This document shows, piece after piece, positions 4,890-8,994 of a stretch of 8,994 nucleotides of DNA. Every line of letters begins with the position of its first letter. The first letter of the stretch is position 1. The stretch is from Candidatus Nitrosopumilus sp. GTDB taxonomy: Archaea; Thermoproteota; Nitrososphaeria; Nitrososphaerales; Nitrosopumilaceae. The stretch lies in the NCBI GenBank assembly GCA_029861085.1, contig JAOUAE010000044.1:1-8994 (forward strand), read 5' to 3'. The position numbers and the translations under genes were made by a program. The notes beneath the pieces are model-generated. The model was not told the DNA's origin. It saw nothing but the letters and a program-made list of their open reading frames with translations, and searched no databases.

Positions 4890-5501
4890 TTGTCTGAACT
4901 ATCTCTCTCTTATTCGGGATATGTTTGTGTACCGTATTTGCATACTCCTGAATCTGCCAAACTTAAAGAATATTTAATCAATTCAAAAAATATTAAAAAA
5001 CTATTTTTTGTTACAGGAACATTTTCTAGTGAAAGTAAACCTTATTTTTCTGATTCTACAAATCACTATATTTTAGCTAAATTCAAAGATAATGCACAGA
5101 TATCAAAAGATCTTGCTGTTTACAATCAAGACAAAACATCTTTTGTGTTTAATGTCAATGATGATCTTTTTCAAAGAGAAGTTCAAGGTGAAACAAACTT
5201 TGTTTCAGTGTATTATTTGGAATATGGAGATGATGTTGAAGATTTACAAGAAGTTGCAAACCTTTTGTTAAAAAGAGATAAAATTGAGATTGCATGGCTA
5301 GGTCATATGAATACATTTTGCTTAAATCCTGCAAAATTCACATTTCCATATTCTGCAAATCTAGTAATAATTGAAGTTGCAAGTCAAAAAAGTTATCAAA
5401 GTCTCAAAAAATACTGTGATCAAACAAGACGTGATGTTAACCGAAAAGGATTGTCGATGACTAATTTGATGAGTCTTTCAATTCTTGATCAACTAAAGTA
5501 G
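4890..5501 (+). CDS. Hypothetical protein, 203 residues
   Basis: I do not recognise a family. The start is a TTG at 4890 (MSELSLSYSGYVCVPYL), consistent with the TATA box about 26 nt upstream. The next ATG comes much later and would remove the first half. The protein is soluble-looking, without a signal peptide, membrane segment or cysteine motif. It alternates strand-like hydrophobic stretches (KKLFFVTGTF 36-45, HYILAKF 59-65, TNFVSVYYLEY 102-112, KIEIAWLG 131-138, ANLVIIEVA 156-164) with charged helices (DVEDLQEVANLLLKRD, QKSYQSLKKYCDQTRRDV). The pattern beta-beta-helix-beta followed by beta-helix hints at ferredoxin-like or dimeric alpha/beta-barrel repeats, but that is inference. It stands alone between its own promoter and a long gap. 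Codon use resembles the neighbours, so it is probably a genuine lineage gene. Confidence 0.75.
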   Translation: MSELSLSYSGYVCVPYLHTPESAKLKEYLINSKNIKKLFFVTGTFSSESKPYFSDSTNHYILAKFKDNAQISKDLAVYNQDKTSFVFNVNDDLFQREVQGETNFVSVYYLEYGDDVEDLQEVANLLLKRDKIEIAWLGHMNTFCLNPAKFTFPYSANLVIIEVASQKSYQSLKKYCDQTRRDVNRKGLSMTNLMSLSILDQLK

Positions 5502-5589
5502 ATCAATCAAAGTTTCTATATGCAAGGCAAATGATTTGCATGAACAAATGATTAGTGTTGGTTAAATGTAAAAATCACATCATAATCTT

Positions 5590-5700
5590 ATGCATTGGCG
5601 CATTAGTGATAATTTGCCAGAACCTAACTTCTCTAAAATCAATGGGTTCATCCGTGCCATGGAGTTTTCATTAGCATCATTGCTTTTTCTCTCGTTCTAA
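5590..5700 (+). CDS. Possible small ORF, 36 residues (doubtful)
   Basis: The plus-strand ATG at 5590 opens 36 codons to a TAA at 5698-5700. The peptide starts MHWRISDNLPEPNFSK and ends with a hydrophobic stretch (FSLASLLFLSF) that could be a short membrane-seeking tail. A TATA-like TTAAATGTA lies about 24 nt upstream, a spacing seen for other leaderless genes here. I recognise no family and length alone is weak evidence, so it may be chance. Confidence 0.2.
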   Translation: MHWRISDNLPEPNFSKINGFIRAMEFSLASLLFLSF

Positions 5701-5837
5701 CAACTACGAGAAAATATTTGATCTATCTTTTACACTAATTTCTGGTATATTGGATCAATACATTGCAGTCTATTCTTATTTGGAATAAAATATACTAAGA
5801 TGGCACATTTTTTCTACTCGGTTCATGTGTGTAAACG

Positions 5838-5846
5838 TTAAATATT
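5838..5846 (+). promoter_or_regulatory. TATA box of aIF5A
   Basis: TTAAATATT is centred at about 5842, 25 nt before the ATG at 5867. It lies downstream of the in-frame ATG at 5825, which therefore cannot be in the mRNA. Confidence 0.6.
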
Positions 5847-5866
5847 CGAGCAAAAACTGTTTTTTT

Positions 5867-6277
5867 ATGAGCAAACCTTCTGATCTTGGTTCTTTGAAAA
5901 TAGGATCATACATTCTATTGCCACATTCTGATCAACCAAGTGGAGAGCCATGCAGAATTGTAGAATATGATACATCAAAACCTGGTAAACACGGTGCTGC
6001 AAAAGCAAGGATTGTCGGAGAAGGTATTTTTGATGGTCAAAAAAGACCTCATGTAGGTCCAGTGAGCATGCAAATTCATATTCCAATGATCAACAAAAAA
6101 GTGGGCCAAATAATTTCAATTAATGGCGATGTCGTACAACTCATGGATTCTGAAACATTTGAAACCTTAGATGTAAGTATGATTGATGATGAAGTTAAAG
6201 GAAAATTGGAAAACGGACAAAATGTGGAGTACTGGGTTGTAATGGATAAAACTAAAATCATGCGCGTTAAGAACTAA
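5867..6277 (+). CDS. eif5A: Translation factor aIF5A (hypusine-containing)
   Basis: Archaeal IF5A, homologue of eIF5A and bacterial EF-P, which binds the ribosomal E site and relieves stalling during peptide-bond formation. The product is 136 residues from the ATG at 5867, the usual archaeal length. The N-terminal SH3-like domain carries the hypusine loop DTSKPGKHGAAKAR. The modified lysine, by homology, is K41 in GKHG. The C-terminal OB fold includes QIISINGDVVQLMDSETFETLDV and ends in VEYWVVMDKTKIMRVKN. A further in-frame ATG at 5825 would add 14 residues (MCVNVKYSSKNCFF) not seen in the family, and it lies upstream of the TATA box. A box C/D guide RNA begins within 5 nt of the stop, and dph6 follows, so one transcript may carry both factors plus the guide. 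Confidence 0.97.
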   Translation: MSKPSDLGSLKIGSYILLPHSDQPSGEPCRIVEYDTSKPGKHGAAKARIVGEGIFDGQKRPHVGPVSMQIHIPMINKKVGQIISINGDVVQLMDSETFETLDVSMIDDEVKGKLENGQNVEYWVVMDKTKIMRVKN

Positions 6278-6281
6278 TGCG

Positions 6282-6344
6282 GATGCTGATGATGAGCGGA
6301 AAAGCCGTCTGATTTATGATGATGATTATGAGTATTGAGGCATC
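6282..6344 (+). ncRNA. Box C/D guide sRNA (2'-O-methylation guide)
   Basis: About 63 nt with the layout of an archaeal C/D sRNA. The terminal stem is GATGCT (6282-6287) with GGCATC (6339-6344), 6 bp with one T-G wobble. Box C is ATGATGA (6289-6295) and the D' guide is 6296-6308 (13 nt). Box D' is CTGA (6309-6312), followed by a 3-nt turn. Box C' is ATGATGA (6316-6322), the D guide is 6323-6334 (12 nt), and box D is TTGA (6335-6338). Box D deviates from CUGA by one base. Such RNAs assemble with L7Ae, Nop5 and fibrillarin. It starts within 5 nt of the aIF5A stop and may be processed from that mRNA; a GGATAAAAC inside the end of aIF5A (6244-6252) could instead be its own TATA box. The D guide fits an elongator tRNA-Met anticodon arm. 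Confidence 0.8.
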
Positions 6345-6392
6345 TCTTTCAATTAATTTCAAAAGTTTGTTGGATTAAACATTTTTTGGATT

Positions 6393-7082
6393 ATGAAGCT
6401 AGCTTCTCTTTTTTCAGGTGGCAAAGATAGTACTTATGCTATCTATGTGGTACAAAAACAAGGTCATGATATTGCATGCCTTTTGAGCGTTTTTCCAAAC
6501 TCTGATGAAAGTCATCTGTTACATCATCCAAATATGGCCTGGACAAAATTACAATCAGAATCTATGAATATTCCACAATTATTAATTTCATCTGATTCCG
6601 ATAACACTGATGAAGAACTATCAAAACTTGAAATATTGTTGCAAAAGGCAAAAGAACAATTTGATATTGAAGGGGTAGTTCATGGTGGAATTAAAAGTAA
6701 TTTTCAAAAAGACAAATTTGAAACTCTCTGTTCTAAATTAAATTTGATTGTAGTTGCACCATTATGGGGAATTGAATCACAACAATACATGAATGATTTA
6801 CTTTATTCAAAATTTGAATTCATAATGACAGTTATTTCCTCTGATGGACTTGATGATTCCTGGCTTGGAAAATTGATCTCCAAGTCTGATGTTGATATTT
6901 TAAAACGTCTATCTAAAAAATTTGGATTCAACTTAAACTTTGAAGGAGGCGAGGCAGAAACATTTGTAATTAACTGTCCTCTTTTCAAAAATTCCATTAA
7001 AATTAATAAATTTGAAAAAATTTGGGATGGATATAGAGGAAGGTTTGAAATAGTGGATGCGGGGTTGAATTACAATGCTTGA
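6393..7082 (+). CDS. dph6: Diphthine-ammonia ligase (Dph6 family PP-loop ATPase)
   Basis: ATP-dependent enzyme that amidates diphthine on elongation factor 2, the last step of diphthamide synthesis. The 229-residue length fits the archaeal single-domain family. The PP-loop SGGKDS (8-13) binds and adenylates. Further family blocks are VVHGGIKSNFQKDKFE (95-110), the VAPLWG block (121-126), DDSWLGK (154-160) and the C-terminal EGGEAETFV (184-192). The start is an ATG at 6393; I see no clear TATA box at the usual leaderless distance, only AATTAATT near 6351-6358. It lies 115 nt after aIF5A with the sRNA between, and its last codons overlap the start of srp54 by 8 nt, so dph6 and srp54 are translationally coupled. 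Older annotations may call it a generic MJ0570-related ATP-binding protein. Confidence 0.9.
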   Translation: MKLASLFSGGKDSTYAIYVVQKQGHDIACLLSVFPNSDESHLLHHPNMAWTKLQSESMNIPQLLISSDSDNTDEELSKLEILLQKAKEQFDIEGVVHGGIKSNFQKDKFETLCSKLNLIVVAPLWGIESQQYMNDLLYSKFEFIMTVISSDGLDDSWLGKLISKSDVDILKRLSKKFGFNLNFEGGEAETFVINCPLFKNSIKINKFEKIWDGYRGRFEIVDAGLNYNA

Positions 7083-8400
7083 TGGTCTTAAGACTAGTCT
7101 AGGTGATGCAATCAAAAAAATTGTAAAATCTTCTGGTGTGGATGAGGAGCTTATCAAAGAATTATCTAAGAATGTTCAAAGAGCATTATTGCAATCTGAT
7201 GTTAATGTACGCCTAGTTCTTGAAATTACAAAACATTTGGAAGAACGTGCATTAAATGAGACTCCTCCTCCTGGTCTTTCACGTAAAGATCACATAGTTA
7301 AGATCCTATATGATGAACTTTCAAAATTACTTGGAAATGAGTCCGAATTTGATTTTAAACCTGGAAAACAAAATAAGATAATTTTACTTGGAATTCAAGG
7401 TAGCGGTAAAACTACCGTGGCATCAAAACTTGCCAAATTTTTAACTCGACAAGGATACAAAGTCGGTGTTGTAGGTGCAGACACCTATAGGCCTGGTGCA
7501 TTAGTTCAACTCAAAACAATGTGTGAAAAATGTAATGTAGAAGTATATGGTGACGAAAATAATAAGGATTCTCCTAGTATTGTAAAAAACGGACTAAAAC
7601 ATTTTGCAGGTCAACCATTAGATGTTATTTTAATTGATACGGCTGGTCGTCACAAAGAAGAACAAGATTTGCTTGAGGAAATGGCTAGAATTAATAAAGT
7701 TGCAGATCCTGATCTAGCATTACTTGTAATTGATGGAACAATTGGACAGCAATGCTTCAATCAAGCAGAAGCATTTCATAAAACCATCCCCGTTGGTGGT
7801 GTGATCATTACAAAATTGGATAGCTCTGCAAAAGGTGGTGGTGCACTTGCAGCATCTGCAGCTACTGGTGCACAAATAATGTACATAGGAACTGGTGAAC
7901 GAATTGACGATTTAGAGAAATTTTCTCCAACACGATTTGTAGGACGATTACTTGGAATGGGTGATGTTCAAGCAGTCTTGGATTTGGCTAAACGATTAGA
8001 AAATGAGGGGGATGATGTTAGGATGAAGAGAATTTCTAGTGGAAAAATGAATATGGATGATTTCTTTTATCAGTTAGAAGAGGTGACAAAAGTTGGTTCC
8101 TTACAAGGCCTTCTTGATAGTATGCCTGGTCTTTCTGGAATGGTAAAAAATGATCAAGTAGATCAAATGGAAGGCAGAGTTTCAAAATGGCGGTACATAA
8201 TTCAAAGTATGACCAAAGATGAAAAAGCAGATCCTGATTTGTTGAATTCATCAAGAATTAAAAGAATATCTCGTGGATCTGGTTGGCCTGAAGGTGAAGT
8301 TAAAGAGCTTATCAAAAATTACAAAAACTCTAAGAATATGATGAAGGCCTCCAAAGGACGTCAAATGCAAGGTACTCTTAGAAAAATGGGCTTGGGATAG
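7075..8400 (+). CDS. srp54: Signal recognition particle GTPase SRP54 (Ffh)
   Basis: SRP54 recognises signal sequences emerging from the ribosome and delivers them to the FtsY receptor at the membrane. The 441-residue product is full length. The N domain helical bundle spans about 1-90. The G domain has the P-loop GIQGSGKTT (106-114), DTYRPGA (136-142), DTAGR (188-192), TKLD (246-249) followed by SSAKGGG, and the closing GTGERIDDLEKFSPTRFVGRLLGMGD. The M domain begins at about 325 with DDFFYQLEEV. It contains the RNA-binding helix-turn SRIKRISRGSG (393-403) and a methionine-rich C-terminus (MMKASKGRQMQGTLRKMG) for signal-peptide binding. The ATG at 7075 overlaps the dph6 stop by 8 nt. SRP19, the other protein of the particle, starts at the left edge of this window on the opposite strand. 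Confidence 0.98.
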   Translation: MLDGLKTSLGDAIKKIVKSSGVDEELIKELSKNVQRALLQSDVNVRLVLEITKHLEERALNETPPPGLSRKDHIVKILYDELSKLLGNESEFDFKPGKQNKIILLGIQGSGKTTVASKLAKFLTRQGYKVGVVGADTYRPGALVQLKTMCEKCNVEVYGDENNKDSPSIVKNGLKHFAGQPLDVILIDTAGRHKEEQDLLEEMARINKVADPDLALLVIDGTIGQQCFNQAEAFHKTIPVGGVIITKLDSSAKGGGALAASAATGAQIMYIGTGERIDDLEKFSPTRFVGRLLGMGDVQAVLDLAKRLENEGDDVRMKRISSGKMNMDDFFYQLEEVTKVGSLQGLLDSMPGLSGMVKNDQVDQMEGRVSKWRYIIQSMTKDEKADPDLLNSSRIKRISRGSGWPEGEVKELIKNYKNSKNMMKASKGRQMQGTLRKMGLG

Positions 8401-8425
8401 TTTTTCACATAAATTCCCCTCTAGT

Positions 8426-8994
8426 ATGTCTGACTATCAAAAAATTATTCCTGTAGCAAATAAAATTATAAAAAAATATGATTTATGTTATTATTGTTTG
8501 GGGAGGTTGTTTTCAAAACAATTGCATCTTTCATCAAACAAACTTCTTGGCAAAAAACTAAAGAAAAATAAAAACTTGACACAAAAGTGCTACATCTGTA
8601 AAAATTTATTTGATAATCTAAACCATTTTCTAAAATTAATGCTTGATGCCTCGTCAAATTATTTGTATACATCATTTAGTGTAGGTGCAATGATCAAACC
8701 GTCCATTGTTGATAGAGATGATTATATTCGATCTCAATACAAACTAAGAGGAATTGATAGCATAAAGACTGACATTACAAAAGAATTAGGGCGGTCTTTT
8801 TCAAGGAAAACAAAAAAAACTATTGATCATCTTGATCCTGAAATCACTTTTACATTAAATTTAAAAGACGAATCATGTCAATTACGATCAAAATCGATTA
8901 CTTTTTCTGGAAGATATGTTAAAACTTTGAGAGGATTACCACAAAAACAAAAATCATGTGATAACTGTTTTGGAAAAGGATGCAGAACTTGTAA
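8426..8994 (+). CDS. pus10: tRNA pseudouridine synthase Pus10 (5' part; runs off right edge)
   Basis: An uninterrupted reading frame from the ATG at 8426 to the window edge, 189 codons with no stop. It matches the N-terminal accessory region of archaeal Pus10, which makes pseudouridine 54 and/or 55 in the tRNA T loop. A four-cysteine zinc motif is visible as C21-x2-C24 (LCYYCLGR) and C55-x2-C58 (CYIC). After it come FSVGAMIKPSIVDRDDYIRSQYKLRGIDSIK and KELGRSF, typical of the THUMP-like region. GRYVKTLRGLPQ follows, and near the edge C-x2-C-x-G-K-G-C-x2-C, the Pus10-specific cysteine block before the catalytic domain. The catalytic aspartate lies beyond the window. It starts 25 nt after srp54 in the same direction and is likely co-transcribed. 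No strong ribosome-binding site is visible. Confidence 0.9.
   Translation, partial: MSDYQKIIPVANKIIKKYDLCYYCLGRLFSKQLHLSSNKLLGKKLKKNKNLTQKCYICKNLFDNLNHFLKLMLDASSNYLYTSFSVGAMIKPSIVDRDDYIRSQYKLRGIDSIKTDITKELGRSFSRKTKKTIDHLDPEITFTLNLKDESCQLRSKSITFSGRYVKTLRGLPQKQKSCDNCFGKGCRTC

Larger units (their letters stand above)
5502..5866. other. Intergenic region upstream of aIF5A
   Basis: A 365-base gap with no confident gene. It holds a short interrupted palindrome (ATGCAA/TTGCAT, 5520-5541), a 36-codon ORF at 5590-5700 with a TATA-like TTAAATG about 24 nt upstream, and a 5-bp dyad TATTG-GAT-CAATA (5748-5760). The aIF5A promoter lies at its right end. None of these is convincing as a gene. The length is unusual next to otherwise tight spacing, and it could hide a small RNA or a regulatory region for the translation-factor genes. 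Confidence 0.5.

Noticed and set aside
5570..5670. Further box C/D RNA candidates on the reverse strand of the aIF5A upstream gap
   Set aside because: ATGATGT and ATGATGC partial C boxes occur, but without a D box at guide distance or a terminal stem.
5800..5841. 13-codon ORF (MAHFFYSVHVCKR) before aIF5A as a leader peptide
   Set aside because: It runs into the aIF5A TATA box, so it cannot be on the aIF5A mRNA. Length alone is no evidence.
5825..5866. Upstream ATG start for aIF5A
   Set aside because: The TATA box at 5838-5846 lies downstream of it, and the extra 14 residues are not family-like.
1..8994. CRISPR array, insertion sequence, integrase or attachment site
   Set aside because: No regularly spaced repeats, transposase-like coding region, flanking inverted repeats or duplication of the tRNA 3' end were seen. 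The region reads as core genome.

Overview
The window looks like a stretch of a low-GC genome of a marine ammonia-oxidising archaeon (Nitrososphaerota/Thaumarchaeota, Nitrosopumilus-like). The archaeal assignment rests on an S8e ribosomal protein, SRP19 and SRP54, aIF1A, hypusine-type aIF5A, a Dph6-type diphthamide enzyme, an archaeal Pus10 and an intron-containing tRNA-Tyr. Several start codons also sit about 24-27 nt downstream of a TATA box, the geometry of leaderless archaeal mRNAs. A tiny cold-shock protein and a ScpA/ScpB pair in the same genome point towards Thaumarchaeota. The genus-level placement is inference from remembered protein resemblance.

Layout. Bases 1-1828 read leftward: scpA, scpB, then rps8e with srp19, which runs off the left edge. 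A 94-bp divergent promoter region separates scpA from a rightward zinc alcohol dehydrogenase (1923-2975). A 335-bp gap follows with no convincing gene. It holds a perfect 7-bp inverted repeat and a doubtful 47-codon ORF. A leftward YkgJ-type cysteine-cluster protein (3311-3874) is divergent from aIF1A (3984-4295), and a 63-residue cold-shock protein follows. The leftward tRNA-Tyr(GUA) gene has a 50-nt intron at the canonical 37/38 site and an encoded CCA. It is divergent from an unrecognised 203-residue protein (4890-5501), with a perfect operator-like dyad between them. After a 365-bp gap come aIF5A, a box C/D guide sRNA starting within 5 nt of the aIF5A stop, dph6, srp54 (overlapping dph6) and the 5' part of pus10, which runs off the right edge.

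The most interesting element is the box C/D sRNA at 6282-6344. It has C, D' and C' boxes, a variant D box (TTGA), a complementary terminal stem and a 12-nt D-guide. That guide is complementary to an anticodon arm of the elongator tRNA-Met type, and the 'fifth nucleotide upstream of box D' rule puts the methyl group exactly on wobble base C34. Target and modified position were derived independently of each other and agree.

As a whole the right half is translation-centred: initiation factor 1A, hypusinated aIF5A, a diphthamide amidase for EF-2, a tRNA-modification guide RNA, a tRNA pseudouridine synthase and SRP GTPase. No mobile element, CRISPR array, rRNA or replication origin was seen.
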